Source: Kiloniellaceae bacterium (GTDB lineage: Bacteria; Pseudomonadota; Alphaproteobacteria; Kiloniellales; J153). Taken from it: a stretch of DNA of 64,000 nt. Position numbers and translations under genes: made by a program. Location of the stretch: NCBI GenBank assembly GCA_021776175.1, contig JAJFGJ010000032.1:105838-169837 (forward strand), written 5' to 3'. The notes beneath the pieces are model-generated. The model saw only the letters and a program-made list of their open reading frames with translations. It ran no database searches and was not told the DNA's origin. Shown here piece after piece: positions 51,141-60,902 of this stretch. Positions within the stretch are counted from its first letter, which is position 1. Each line of letters begins with the position of its first letter.

Positions 51141-52738
51141 GCCGCCCCGGTGCCTCCCATTTTTAAATCGCGCAGAATTTCGCGCGCCGCGTTTGCCCCC
51201 GGCGCGCCCATGACGCCCCCGCCAGGATGGGTGCTCGAGCCGCACATGTACATGTTGCGCACCGGCGCGCGGTACTGGGCGTATCCCGGAATCGGGCGGT
51301 TGAACATGAGCTGGTCGAAGGTAAGCTCACCGTGGAAGATATTGCCCTCGGTCAAGCCGACCTCGTTTTCCAGCTCATGGGGGGTGCGCACCTCGGCGTG
51401 CAGAATCAGGTCCTTGAAGTTCGGGCTGTATTCGGCGATCGCGTTGATCACCGTCGCGCCGAAGGCGTCGCGCTTCTCCGTGCTCCACTCCCCATCGGCC
51501 AGCTTGGGCGGCACGTATTGGACAAAGACCGACATGTAGTGCTTGCCGTCCGGCGCCATGGTCGGGTCGAGGAGCGTAGGGATCATCATGTCGACGTAGG
51601 GCCGCCGCGACCACATGCCGTTCTTCCAGTCGTCGTAGGCGCGCTCCAGGCTCTCAATGCTGTCGGTGATGTGCAGATCGCCTTGGAGAGCCGGACAGTC
51701 CTTTGGGACGGCGGGGAAATCGGGCATGCCGTCGAGCGCGATGTTGAGCTTGCCCGAGGAACCGCGGATCTTGAAGTTCCGGACCTGGCGCAGGAAATCT
51801 TCCGAAAGGTCCTTGGAGTCCATGGCCTTGAGGAAGGTGCGCTTGACGTCCATGTTCGAGACCACGATCCGGGCATGAACTTCCTCGCCCGAGGCCAGCG
51901 CGACGCCGGTGGCCTTGCCGTTCCTGACGATGACTTGCGCGACCTCGGCTTCGGTGCGCACCTGCCCCCCCCGCGCCTCAAGCGCGGCCGCCATGGCCCG
52001 GGCGATCGCACCCATGCCGCCGCGCGCGAAACCCCAGGAGCCGATGTTGCCATCGACCTCGCCCATGTAGTGGTGCAGCAGGACATAGGCGGAACCCGGC
52101 GAGCTTGGGCCCAGCGCGGTGCCGATGATCGAGGTCCCGGCAAGATGCGCCTTGACCACCTCCGATTCGAAATACTGTTCCAAGAAATCGGTACAGCTCA
52201 TGGTCCAGAAGCGGATAGTGTCGTACATCGCCTCTTCGCCGAGATCATGGAAGGCCCGGCCTAAATCCCACAGGCCCTTGATGTCGCGCGGCTTGAAAGA
52301 AGTCGGGTCGGGTGGCGTCTGCATCAGCATCGGCTTGATGAACCGGCATTGACGCAACACCTCGTTGGCGTAGCGGTCGTAGGCTTCCGCGTCGCGGGCG
52401 GAATGGCGCGCGATCTCGCGCCGGCTCATATCGTGGTCCGTATAACTGGCCAGATAGCCGCCATCGCGCGTCATGGTGAGCCCGCCCTCGTAAGGGATGA
52501 TCTGCAGACCGTATTTCGGAAGTTCGAGGTCCCGCATGATCTCCGGGCGCATCAGACTGCTGACGTAGGAGCAATTGGAATAGGTGAATCCGGGATAGAT
52601 CTCGCGGCTGATCGAGGCGCCGCCGATATGGGGGTTGCGTTCGAGCACCACGACCTTGAGCCCCGCCCCGGCCAGGTAGGCCGCGGCCGTCAGCCCATTG
52701 TGGCCCGCACCGATCACGATGGCGTCATAGGACTTCAT
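51137..52738 (-). CDS. PYROXD2/phytoene-desaturase-like FAD oxidoreductase, first operon gene
   Basis: The ATG at 52738 follows a GGGAGGG site and gives 533 residues. Dinucleotide motif is YDAIVIGAGHNGLTAAAYLA, the second motif LERNPHIGGASISREI, and the C-terminal motif MYMCGSSTHPGGGVMGAPGANAA. It is the first gene of a minus-strand operon that reads away from the BetI-like operator and TetR gene. Tandem PYROXD2-like genes with a GcvT-like gene suggest oxidation of an N-methylated compound. Substrate unknown. Confidence 0.75.
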   Translation of the reverse strand: MKSYDAIVIGAGHNGLTAAAYLAGAGLKVVVLERNPHIGGASISREIYPGFTYSNCSYVSSLMRPEIMRDLELPKYGLQIIPYEGGLTMTRDGGYLASYTDHDMSRREIARHSARDAEAYDRYANEVLRQCRFIKPMLMQTPPDPTSFKPRDIKGLWDLGRAFHDLGEEAMYDTIRFWTMSCTDFLEQYFESEVVKAHLAGTSIIGTALGPSSPGSAYVLLHHYMGEVDGNIGSWGFARGGMGAIARAMAAALEARGGQVRTEAEVAQVIVRNGKATGVALASGEEVHARIVVSNMDVKRTFLKAMDSKDLSEDFLRQVRNFKIRGSSGKLNIALDGMPDFPAVPKDCPALQGDLHITDSIESLERAYDDWKNGMWSRRPYVDMMIPTLLDPTMAPDGKHYMSVFVQYVPPKLADGEWSTEKRDAFGATVINAIAEYSPNFKDLILHAEVRTPHELENEVGLTEGNIFHGELTFDQLMFNRPIPGYAQYRAPVRNMYMCGSSTHPGGGVMGAPGANAAREILRDLKMGGTGAA

Positions 52739-52839
52739 GAACGTACGCACACCCTCCCGCAGACTCGCTTTTGCGCCCATGCACTCAAAGAGCGCCAGTA
52801 TCAATAGATACACTTTCCAGCTCCAGGCAGTCCAGCCCG

Positions 52840-52859
52840 TTGATTGATTGTTCAATCAA
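52840..52859. promoter_or_regulatory. BetI-like operator between divergent operons
   Basis: TTGATTGA-TTGT-TCAATCAA is a perfect 8-base inverted repeat with a 4-base spacer. It resembles the BetI target of enteric and alphaproteobacterial choline-betaine genes (TTGATTGGACGTTCAA type). It lies 57 bases before the TetR-family start and 102 bases before the flavoprotein start in the divergent gap 52739-52915. Confidence 0.75.
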
Positions 52860-52915
52860 TTTTTGACATCAAAGCGCCCGGATGCTTAAGTGTTCCGGCA
52901 ATCGTGAAGAGACCT

Positions 52916-53674
52916 ATGGGTGCTGCTGGAAGGAAGCGGGCATTGGGATCGCGAGACAAGATCAAACATCTGCGGCGCGAACAGCTGATCGAAGCCACGA
53001 TCGACACCATCGCCAAGCGCGGCTTCCGCAAAACCACCCTTAGCCATGTCGCCAAGCAGGCCAAGCTGTCCCAGGGCATCGTGAACTTCTACTTCAAGAC
53101 CAAGGATGGGCTGCTGTTCGAGACACTCAAGTCCCTGACCGAGGAATACGAGACAACCTGGAAACGGGCGGTCGCGGCGGCCGGCCCGAACCCGGTCTCT
53201 GAACTCAACGCGATCATAGAGACCGATTTAGGGCCTCACGTGTGCAACCAGCGCAAGGTGTCGGTCTGGGTCGCGTTCTGGAGCGAGGCGCGAAGCGAAC
53301 CTCGATTCCGCAAGTTCTGCTCACTGCTCACGGAGGACTACTTCCTGCAAATCCGGGAGATCGTCATCCGGATCGCGGACCGCAGCGGCCGCCACGACGT
53401 CGATGTGGACGCCGTCGCGCGCGGATTGAATTCGATGATCAACGGACTTTGGCTGGAACTGATGATCGACCCGAGGAATTTCGACCGCGAAGCCGCGAAG
53501 CGCGCCTGCCGGAACTATCTGACAAGCGTATTTCCAACCGAATTCGCCGCCATCGACCATCCGGTGACGGCGCCTCGGCGCGCCAGCCAACCTGGACGCC
53601 GAAGCGAAGGGTCATGGACCGAGGAGATTTTGGAAAACGGGAATGATCCTGGAGGAACTAAGGCCGATACCTAG
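52916..53674 (+). CDS. TetR-family regulator, BetI-like
   Basis: The ATG at 52916 gives 252 residues. An earlier TTG reading lies inside the operator and is unlikely. The N-terminal HTH (RREQLIEATIDTIAKRGFRK and TTLSHVAKQAKLSQGIVNFYF) and the C-terminal domain (VSVWVAFWSEARSEPRFRKF, DAVARGLNSMINGLWLELM) match BetI. It probably represses both the divergent flavoprotein operon and the transport/demethylase operon that follows 58 bases downstream. Effector likely a quaternary or tertiary amine. Confidence 0.8.
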   Translation: MGAAGRKRALGSRDKIKHLRREQLIEATIDTIAKRGFRKTTLSHVAKQAKLSQGIVNFYFKTKDGLLFETLKSLTEEYETTWKRAVAAAGPNPVSELNAIIETDLGPHVCNQRKVSVWVAFWSEARSEPRFRKFCSLLTEDYFLQIREIVIRIADRSGRHDVDVDAVARGLNSMINGLWLELMIDPRNFDREAAKRACRNYLTSVFPTEFAAIDHPVTAPRRASQPGRRSEGSWTEEILENGNDPGGTKADT

Positions 53675-53731
53675 TGCCAACGGCGCAACGACCGCATGGC
53701 AATCAACAAGATAACGCAAGGGAGGTTAGAA

Positions 53732-54856
53732 ATGGATTCACACGATCTCATCGCCCGAATCAAAAATCGGGACATTAACCGGCGCGATTTACTTCGAGGA
53801 ATGGGTGCCGCGGGCTTAGCCGTGGCCATGTCGCCTGCGATGCCGCGCCTGGCCGGGGCGGCGGCGGCCGACCAGGCGACGTTCTTCACTTGGGGCGGCT
53901 ACGACGTGCCGGAGTTCGTCCCGACCTATATCGCGAAGCATGGCGAGCCGCCCAACTTCGCGACCTTCGGCGGATCGGAGGAGGCGCTCACGAAGATACG
54001 GGCGGGCTACGTGGTCGATGTCTCGCATCCGTGCAATCAGGGTATCCCGCGCTGGGTGGCGACCGGTCTGTTTCAGCCCCTCGACACCAACCAGCTTTCG
54101 AACTGGCCGGATGTGATGCCGGCGCTCTGGAACCTCGAAGGCAATGTGATCGACGGCAAACCCTACATGGCCCCTGTCGACTGGGGACGAACCTCGATCA
54201 CCTATCGCACCGACCTGGTCGACCTCCAAGGTAAGGATGAATCCTGGGGGATACTCTGGGACGAGCGTTACAAGGGGCGCCTGGGGATGCTTGCTTCGGG
54301 AGGTGACGCCTGGTGGTGCGCCGCCATCTATGCGGGTGTCGACTTCCATCAGATAGCCACGGATGAGAACGTGAAGAAGGTAGCGGCCTTGATGCGCAAA
54401 CAGCGGCCGTTGATTCGCACTTACACCGACGACACGACCAGCCTGGAACAGGCGCTCGCCTCCGGCGAGCTGGTGGCCGCGATGACCTGGGACGCCTCGG
54501 CCGTGACGCTTAAGGGGCAAGGCGTTCCCGTAAAATTCGCTAACCCGAAGGAGGGCGCGCTCACCTGGGTTTGCGGCGCCATGATCCACAAGGATGCGCC
54601 GCACCCCGGTAAAGCGCACGACATCGTCGATGCATTGCTGAGCACCGGGGCCGGCAAGTGGCTGATCGGAGAGAACGGTTATGGCCACTCCAACACCAAA
54701 TCGTTCGACCTGTTCTCGGACGATGAGCTGGCCGCATTGGGCTTGAGCAGAAATCCGGCGGAAATACTCGATGCCGGGAAATTCCAGGTTCCGCAAACCC
54801 AAGAGTTCGAGACCGCCATGAATAAGGAATTCGAGAATATCAAGGCCGGTTTCTAA
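53732..54856 (+). CDS. PotD-type periplasmic binding protein, second set
   Basis: The ATG at 53732 has GGGAGG 7-12 bases upstream and gives 374 residues. A twin-arginine-like signal (INRRDLLRGMGAAGLAVAMSP) precedes a binding fold (TFFTWGGYDVPEFVPTYIAK, VDVSHPCNQGIPRWVATGLF, APVDWGRTSITYRTD). Aromatic and acidic residues around the cleft fit a cationic amine ligand. It is first in a complete importer operon. Confidence 0.8.
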   Translation: MDSHDLIARIKNRDINRRDLLRGMGAAGLAVAMSPAMPRLAGAAAADQATFFTWGGYDVPEFVPTYIAKHGEPPNFATFGGSEEALTKIRAGYVVDVSHPCNQGIPRWVATGLFQPLDTNQLSNWPDVMPALWNLEGNVIDGKPYMAPVDWGRTSITYRTDLVDLQGKDESWGILWDERYKGRLGMLASGGDAWWCAAIYAGVDFHQIATDENVKKVAALMRKQRPLIRTYTDDTTSLEQALASGELVAAMTWDASAVTLKGQGVPVKFANPKEGALTWVCGAMIHKDAPHPGKAHDIVDALLSTGAGKWLIGENGYGHSNTKSFDLFSDDELAALGLSRNPAEILDAGKFQVPQTQEFETAMNKEFENIKAGF

Positions 54857-55080
54857 CTCTTTCGAAGATCGCTCGATTGGCTACGGTTGCGTTACCGTTT
54901 TGACCTTCTACGAGCCGGCTCGCGCCTCCAACCTGGGGGCGCGGGCTGGTGCGTTACCTTGGCCGGCCGGCGGCACACTACTCAACCAATACCCTTGCGA
55001 GCAGCAAGGCATGTTCGCGGCCGGTTTCGAATTCGCCTGATTCCCAGGGAGAGCGAAAGCATTTACATGGCAGCACCTCG

Positions 55081-55995
55081 GTGACCGCTCCGCCGGTCAA
55101 ACTTCACAAGAGCTGGAATTCGCGGCTGCGCGCCTTGTTTATTCGCAGCGAAGCGGTTCGCGGCTATACGCTGCTCTCTCCCACGCTGATCGTGATGGCC
55201 TTCGCCATGTGCGCGCCCTTCGCGATCCTGGTGACGATGAGTTTCTGGACCCAGCACGCCTTCGAAATCGACACCGCGTTCACGCTCAGAAACTATCAGG
55301 CGGCGATCGACGGGCCGATCTACAAGGCCCTGTTGATCCGTTCATTGTGGATCTCCGGAACCTGCGCGATCGTCACGGTTCTGGTCTCCTATCCGATGGC
55401 CTACTACGTCGCCTTTCACGTCCACCGGCGCAAGCTGGTCTGGATCATCCTGATGACGCTGCCGTTCTGGACCAGCTACTTGCTGCGGGTCTTCTCCTGG
55501 AAGGTGATCCTGGGTTACAACGGCGCCATAAACTCGGGACTCAAGTCCTTGGGCCTCATTGAGCAGCCGCTCGAATTTCTGCTCTACAGTCCCACCGCAG
55601 TAGTTATCACCCTGGCCCATGCCTGGGCGGCTTTCGCGATCCTTCCGATCTACGTTTCCCTGGAAAAAATCGACCGCTCCCTGCTCGAGGCGGCAGCCGA
55701 TCTGGGAGACGGTCCGGTGGTCAGTTTCCTGCGCGTGACCCTGCCACTTTCCCTGCCGGGCGTGATCGCGGCAAGCCTGCTGATCTTCATCCCGACGGTG
55801 GGCGACTACATTACCCCGACCCTAGTCGGCGGACCGGACGGCATCATGATCGCCAACATGATCCAGGTCCAGTTCGGAAGGGTTAACGACTGGCCCATGG
55901 GCGCGGCGCTCGCGGTCTGCATGATGGTCGTCGTCGCCCTGATTTCGCTGATCTACATCTGGGTGACTCGTAAGATGACGGAGCGCATCGCATGA
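55081..55995 (+). CDS. PotB-type ABC permease, second set
   Basis: The likely start is GTG 55081, giving 304 residues. It overlaps the stop of a five-codon reading frame (ATG at 55067) that may couple translation. The permease has six helices and the EAA loop (KIDRSLLEAAADLGDGPVVSFLRVTLPLSLPG). The N-terminal region has PFWTSYLLRVFSWKVILG. The 224-base gap before it shows no gene and only weak secondary structure. Confidence 0.8.
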   Translation: MTAPPVKLHKSWNSRLRALFIRSEAVRGYTLLSPTLIVMAFAMCAPFAILVTMSFWTQHAFEIDTAFTLRNYQAAIDGPIYKALLIRSLWISGTCAIVTVLVSYPMAYYVAFHVHRRKLVWIILMTLPFWTSYLLRVFSWKVILGYNGAINSGLKSLGLIEQPLEFLLYSPTAVVITLAHAWAAFAILPIYVSLEKIDRSLLEAAADLGDGPVVSFLRVTLPLSLPGVIAASLLIFIPTVGDYITPTLVGGPDGIMIANMIQVQFGRVNDWPMGAALAVCMMVVVALISLIYIWVTRKMTERIA

Positions 55996-56810
55996 AGAGC
56001 GCGACCTACGTCGAGCGATCGAACCGGCCGCTGCGAACTTACGCAATGCTGTTCCTCGCCTTCCTCTATGTCCCAGTGCTGTTTCTGCCATTGTTCTCCT
56101 TCAACGATTCCTTATACGTCACCTTCCCGTTAAAGGCGTTTACCACCAAGTGGTACGCGCAGATGCTCGCCAACGAACCGATGCATGCCGCCTTGATGAA
56201 CAGCATCCGGGTCGGCGCGGCGAGCGCGCTGTTCGCCACCATCCTGGGTGTGTTCGGCGCCAAGGCCGTGACCCGCTACCGGATGCCCGGCCGCAAGCCG
56301 GTGGTGTTCACGATCATGTTGCCCTTGGTAATCCCGGGAATCATCATGGGCGTGGCCCTGCTGATCCTGATGAGCCGGCTCGGCATTCCGCTATCGCTCT
56401 ACACGGTCACGCTCGGTCATGTGTTGATCTGCGTGCCGTTTTCCATGGCTACCCTGATCGCGCGCTTCGAAGGCTTCGACAAGTCCATGGAGGAGGCGGC
56501 CGCGGATCTGGGCGACAACGCCTGGTGGGCGTTCTGGCGTGTGACCTTCCCCATCGTGTTCCCCGGGATACTCGCCAGCCTGCTGCTTTGCTTCACGATC
56601 TCTTTCGACGAGTTCATCATGGCGTTCTTCCTGTCCAGCACCGAGCCGACCCTGCCAATCTACATTTGGGGCCAACTGCGCTTCCCGCAGAAGCTGCCCG
56701 GCGTGATCGCGCTAGGCTCTGTTATCCTGGTGGTCTCCTTCGTCGTCGTGTTCGTCTCGCAGTGGCTGCGGGGCCGCGGCGTGGCGCAAATTCCAGGCGA
56801 GGGGCGCTGA
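55992..56810 (+). CDS. PotC-type ABC permease, second set
   Basis: The 272-residue permease has six helices and the EAA loop (GFDKSMEEAAADLGDNAWWAFWRVTFPIVFPG). Its ATG overlaps the PotB-type stop as ATGA. TMs are as in PotC/YdcV (MLFLAFLYVPVLFLPLFSFN). It partners the PotB-type permease. Confidence 0.85.
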   Translation: MKSATYVERSNRPLRTYAMLFLAFLYVPVLFLPLFSFNDSLYVTFPLKAFTTKWYAQMLANEPMHAALMNSIRVGAASALFATILGVFGAKAVTRYRMPGRKPVVFTIMLPLVIPGIIMGVALLILMSRLGIPLSLYTVTLGHVLICVPFSMATLIARFEGFDKSMEEAAADLGDNAWWAFWRVTFPIVFPGILASLLLCFTISFDEFIMAFFLSSTEPTLPIYIWGQLRFPQKLPGVIALGSVILVVSFVVVFVSQWLRGRGVAQIPGEGR

Positions 56811-56813
56811 GCC

Positions 56814-57920
56814 ATGAGCGGCAACGACAGTTTTATCTCGATCGAGGCCCTGTCTAAGAATTTTGGGTCGATCAAGGCCGTCGACCGGATCGACATGACC
56901 ATCGGCGGCGGCGAGTTCTTCTCTCTGCTTGGCCCCTCGGGTTGCGGCAAAACCACCTTGTTACGCATGCTCGCCGGCTTCGAAACGCCCACCGCCGGCG
57001 AGATCTACATCGACAACGCCCCGATGTCGGAGGTGGCGCCGCACCACCGCCCGACCAACATGGTGTTCCAGAATTACGCCATTTTTCCGCATCTTAACGT
57101 GCGGCGAAATATCGCCTACGGCCTGCGCGCGCTAAAGCTGAGCCGGGCCGAAATCGACCTGCGCGTCGAGGAGATGCTGGAGATAGTCAAACTGCCGGGC
57201 TTTAGCGAGCGCCTCTCTAACGAACTCTCAGGCGGCCAGCGGCAACGGGTTGCGCTCGCCCGCGCCTTGATCAGACGCCCCAAGGTGCTGCTGCTGGACG
57301 AGCCGCTCGGCGCGCTGGACAAAAAGCTGCGCGAGGAGATGCAGCTCGAGCTGCGCTCCCTTCAACAGTCTCTCAGCATCACCTTCATCTTCGTGACCCA
57401 CGACCAGGAAGAAGCGATGACCCTGTCCGACCGCGTCGCGGTCATGTCGGCCGGCAAGGTGCTGCAGACCGACACCCCGGAGCAGCTCTACGAGGCGCCC
57501 AGGTCCCGCGAGGTAGGCGCTTTCATCGGCACCATGAACTTCCTGCGCGGCCGCGTCGCCGCCTTGGAACCGGAGGCGGTCATGGTCGAGGCCGGCGCAG
57601 CCGGCACCTTCCGGGTGGCCGGCGCCGGCCAGGGCCGGGCCGTCGGCGATCCGATCCTGATCGGCATCCGGCCCGAAAAGCTCTCCGTCAGCGTGGAGCG
57701 GCCGGCGGAGGGTGCCAACGCGATCCAGGGCCGGTTCTCGGCCATGTCCTATCTGGGCGACCGCAGCCACTATTTCGTCGAGGTCGACGGCCTGGATCAA
57801 CGAATCTCGGTAGCCAGCCAGAACGACTTGCAGCATCTGGTGGCGGCCGGGCAACTCGACTACGGCGCCAAGATTTGGCTGACCTGGGCGCCCGCCGGCG
57901 CGGTCATCCTGGCTGACTAA
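56814..57920 (+). CDS. PotA-type ABC ATPase, second set
   Basis: The 368-residue ATPase has Walker A GPSGCGKTTL, signature LSGGQRQRVALARAL, Walker B LLLDEPLGALD, H loop in VTHDQEEAM and a TOBE domain (about 285-365). It starts 3 bases after the permease stop. It completes the D-B-C-A importer. Confidence 0.9.
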   Translation: MSGNDSFISIEALSKNFGSIKAVDRIDMTIGGGEFFSLLGPSGCGKTTLLRMLAGFETPTAGEIYIDNAPMSEVAPHHRPTNMVFQNYAIFPHLNVRRNIAYGLRALKLSRAEIDLRVEEMLEIVKLPGFSERLSNELSGGQRQRVALARALIRRPKVLLLDEPLGALDKKLREEMQLELRSLQQSLSITFIFVTHDQEEAMTLSDRVAVMSAGKVLQTDTPEQLYEAPRSREVGAFIGTMNFLRGRVAALEPEAVMVEAGAAGTFRVAGAGQGRAVGDPILIGIRPEKLSVSVERPAEGANAIQGRFSAMSYLGDRSHYFVEVDGLDQRISVASQNDLQHLVAAGQLDYGAKIWLTWAPAGAVILAD

Positions 57921-57964
57921 CCAGTTCGGAGCTGTCTAAAGAAACACGGCTGAAATCAGGCGAC

Positions 57965-58786
57965 ATGAGCGAAGAAACCCACGCCAACGATTACGATCCC
58001 AAGCTGCTTGCCATGTTGGAGTTGATCTGGGGAGAAGGCTTTCTGTCGCCCGGCGGCCCGGCCGCCGTCGACGAGATCGTCCATGACCTGGACCTGGACG
58101 GCAAGCTGGCGATCGACATCGGCAGCGGCCTGGGCGGGGTCGACATGCACCTCGCGCGCCAACATGGCGCCCGGGTGATCGGCTTGGAGATCGAGGCGCC
58201 GCTGGTTGATCTCGCCAAGGCCGCGGCCGCCGCCGCCGGCCTAGCGGACCGGATTGAATTTCGCCATTGCATGCCGGGGCCGTTGGCACTGGCGGATCGA
58301 TCGGTCGACGTGGTGTTCAGCAAGGACAGCCTGATCCACGAAGCGGATAAAGCTGGAGCCTTCGCCGAGTATTTCCGCGTGCTCAAACCTGGCGGCTGGC
58401 TGGCCATGAGCGACTGGATGCGCAGCGAGCAGCCCTACAGCGAGGACATGGAATACTGGTTCGAGATGGAGGGGCTGACCTATCACATGTGGCAGCTCGA
58501 TGCCTATGGAACGGCGCTTAAGGAGACAGGTTTCGTGGAGATTTCGCTCGCCGACACCTCCAGCGATTACCGCGCGCTCTGCGACCGGGAGTACGCCCTG
58601 ATGGCGGGCGAACTAAAAGCCGAGATGACAGGCGTTCTGGGCAAGGAGAGTTGCGAGCATTTTCTCGAAAACTGGCGCGCCATGACCGTAGTCCTGCACA
58701 AGGGAGAACTGCGCACCGGGCGCATCCGCGCCCGCAAGCCCAAACCGGAGAACCGCCGCGCCGGTAGCGAGAGCAAGAGGCCATGA
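57965..58786 (+). CDS. SAM-dependent N-methyltransferase (PEAMT-like)
   Basis: The 273-residue methyltransferase has the SAM motif LAIDIGSGLGGVDMHLA (about 45-62). Later VVFSKDSLIHEADKAGAFAEYFRVLKPGGWLAMSDWM matches phosphoethanolamine and related N-methyltransferases. The C-terminus is basic and disordered. Its place between an amine importer and demethylase-type enzymes is odd because it would add methyl groups. It overlaps the next gene as ATGA. Confidence 0.75.
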   Translation: MSEETHANDYDPKLLAMLELIWGEGFLSPGGPAAVDEIVHDLDLDGKLAIDIGSGLGGVDMHLARQHGARVIGLEIEAPLVDLAKAAAAAAGLADRIEFRHCMPGPLALADRSVDVVFSKDSLIHEADKAGAFAEYFRVLKPGGWLAMSDWMRSEQPYSEDMEYWFEMEGLTYHMWQLDAYGTALKETGFVEISLADTSSDYRALCDREYALMAGELKAEMTGVLGKESCEHFLENWRAMTVVLHKGELRTGRIRARKPKPENRRAGSESKRP

Positions 58787-60855
58787 AGCGAGATCCCCGT
58801 TACGACATCCTGTTCGAGCCGGTGCGGATAGGCCCGGTGACCGCCAAGAATCGCTTCTACCAGGTCCCGCACTGCAACGGCATGGGGTTCAACTGGCCCC
58901 AGACCCACGCCAAGATGCGCGAAATGAAGGCCGAAGGCGGCTGGGCCGTGGTCTGCACCGAGGAATGCATGATCCACCCCTCGTCGGACTATTCGCCGGA
59001 GCCGCAAGCGCGACTCTGGGACGACCGCGACGTCAAGTATCTGGCACTGATGGTCGAGGGAGTGCATCGGCACGGGGCCCTCGCCGGCGTGCAGCTGGCG
59101 CATAACGGCGTCGGCGCTCAGAATCATTTCACGCGGCTCAAGGCGCTGGGCCCGTCGCCCCAGGCGGGGATTATCGGCGTGCCCGCCCAGACGCGCGGCA
59201 TGGACAAGGCCGACATCCGCGAGTTCCGCCGCTGGCACCGTAAGGCGGCCCTGCGTGCCAAGCAGGCCGAGGCGGATATCGTTTACGTCTATGCGGGGCA
59301 CGACTCGACTCTCCTGATGCATTTTCTTCAACCCCGGCGCAACCAACGCAGCGACGAATACGGCGGCTCGCTTGAAAACCGGGTGCGGCTTTTCCGCGAG
59401 GTTCTCGAGGAAACCAAGGATGCGGTCGGCGACCGTTGCGGTGTTGCCGTCCGCGTGGCGGTCGATGAATTAATGGGTACGGACGGCATCGCCGCCGACG
59501 GCGAGGGACGAGAAATCGTCGAAATGCTCGCCGAGCTTCCGGACCTGTGGGACGTCAACGTGAGTAACTGGCCGAACGATTCGGTGGCCTCGCGCTTTGG
59601 CGAGGAAGGGGCCCAGGAATCGTACGTCTCCTTCGTCAAACAGGTGACGAGCAAGCCCGTGGTCGGGGTTGGCCGCTTCACCTCGCCGGATACCATGGTC
59701 AGCCAGATCGGGCGCGGGGTGCTGGATATGATCGGCGCGGCGCGGCCCTCGATCGCCGATCCCTTCCTGCCCAAGAAGATCGAGGAAGGCCGGATCGATG
59801 AGATCCGTGAATGCATCGGCTGCAATATATGCGTTTCCGGGCAACTCAACTTCACGCCCATGCGCTGCACTCAGAACCCCACGACCGGCGAGGAATGGCG
59901 TCGGGGCTGGCACCCGGAACGCATCCCGCCCAAAGGCTCGGGCGCCAGGGTCCTGGTCGTCGGCGCCGGGCCCTCGGGGCTCGAGGCGGCACGGGCGTTG
60001 GGCCAGCGCGGCTATGCCGTGACCCTCGCGGAGGCGGGGAAAGAGCTTGGCGGCCGCGTGATCCAGGAAAGCCGCCTGCCCGGGCTCGGCGCCTGGGCGC
60101 GGGTGCGTGATTGGCGCATCGGCCGCATCCGGGAGATTGCCAACGTCGAGGTCTACCTGGACAGCGCGCTTACGGCCGATCAGGTCCTGGACTTCGGCTT
60201 TGACCATGTGCTGGTCGCGACGGGAGCGACTTGGCGTAAGGACGGCGTGGGCGTTAACAACGCCCGGCAAATCGCGATATCCGATCATGCCCGCGTCTAT
60301 GGGCCCCAGGATGTGTTCGCCGGCGTCGAGATCGCCGGTCCCATCGTGGTGTTCGACGACGACAATTTCTATCTCGGCGGCCTGATCGCGGAGAAGCTGC
60401 GCAACGAGGGCCACGAAGTGACGCTGGTCACGACGGAATCCGTGGTCTCGGCCTGGACAGTCCACACCATGGAGCAACACCGCATTCAAAGCCGGACCAT
60501 GGAGCTGGGCGTCGAAGTGATAGCCAGCCACAACCTCACCCACATCGATGCCGCCGAGGCCGAACTTGCCTGCCTTTATACGCAGCGCCGCCGAACAATC
60601 CCGGCGGCCGCAGTCGTCATGGTCACATCGCGCCACCCGAACAACGCGCTCTATCTGGCCTTGACCTCGGACGAAGACAAGTTGAGCAAGGCAGGCATCG
60701 CGTCGGTTCGGGCAATCGGAGACTGCGATGCGCCCGCCACAATCGCCGCGGCGGTCCACGACGGCCACCGGGCGGCGCGGGAGCTGGACGAAATTCCGGC
60801 CGATCCCGACCTGCCATTCCGGCGCGAGCATATTCTTCTCGATTCACCAACCTGA
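58783..60855 (+). CDS. Trimethylamine-dehydrogenase-like flavoprotein, first copy
   Basis: The 690-residue protein is colinear with TMADH. An FMN barrel begins KNRFYQVPHCNGMGF (the cysteine that forms 6-S-cysteinyl FMN in TMADH is kept). VYVYAGHDS and SLENRVRLF follow, then the [4Fe-4S] motif CIGCNICVSG...CTQNPTTGEEWRRGWHPE, and an ADP/NAD-like domain from VLVVGAGPSGLEAARALG. It oxidatively demethylates a tertiary amine. The TMADH substrate-site segment VELWYGG is VQLAHNG here, so substrate probably differs. Electrons would go to ETF. Confidence 0.8.
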   Translation: MKRDPRYDILFEPVRIGPVTAKNRFYQVPHCNGMGFNWPQTHAKMREMKAEGGWAVVCTEECMIHPSSDYSPEPQARLWDDRDVKYLALMVEGVHRHGALAGVQLAHNGVGAQNHFTRLKALGPSPQAGIIGVPAQTRGMDKADIREFRRWHRKAALRAKQAEADIVYVYAGHDSTLLMHFLQPRRNQRSDEYGGSLENRVRLFREVLEETKDAVGDRCGVAVRVAVDELMGTDGIAADGEGREIVEMLAELPDLWDVNVSNWPNDSVASRFGEEGAQESYVSFVKQVTSKPVVGVGRFTSPDTMVSQIGRGVLDMIGAARPSIADPFLPKKIEEGRIDEIRECIGCNICVSGQLNFTPMRCTQNPTTGEEWRRGWHPERIPPKGSGARVLVVGAGPSGLEAARALGQRGYAVTLAEAGKELGGRVIQESRLPGLGAWARVRDWRIGRIREIANVEVYLDSALTADQVLDFGFDHVLVATGATWRKDGVGVNNARQIAISDHARVYGPQDVFAGVEIAGPIVVFDDDNFYLGGLIAEKLRNEGHEVTLVTTESVVSAWTVHTMEQHRIQSRTMELGVEVIASHNLTHIDAAEAELACLYTQRRRTIPAAAVVMVTSRHPNNALYLALTSDEDKLSKAGIASVRAIGDCDAPATIAAAVHDGHRAARELDEIPADPDLPFRREHILLDSPT

Positions 60856-60902
60856 AGACGGGAAGCGCACCCGCTGACGGAGAGCGCCGCAAGAACAGGG
60901 AG

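Noticed and set aside
49566..52738. Carotenoid desaturases
   Set aside because: No phytoene synthase or other carotenoid gene is seen, and the C-terminal motif fits the PYROXD2 group.
52844..52915. TTG start that lengthens the TetR-family protein by 24 residues
   Set aside because: The codon lies inside the palindromic operator and the added residues are not like the family. The ATG at 52916 is preferred.
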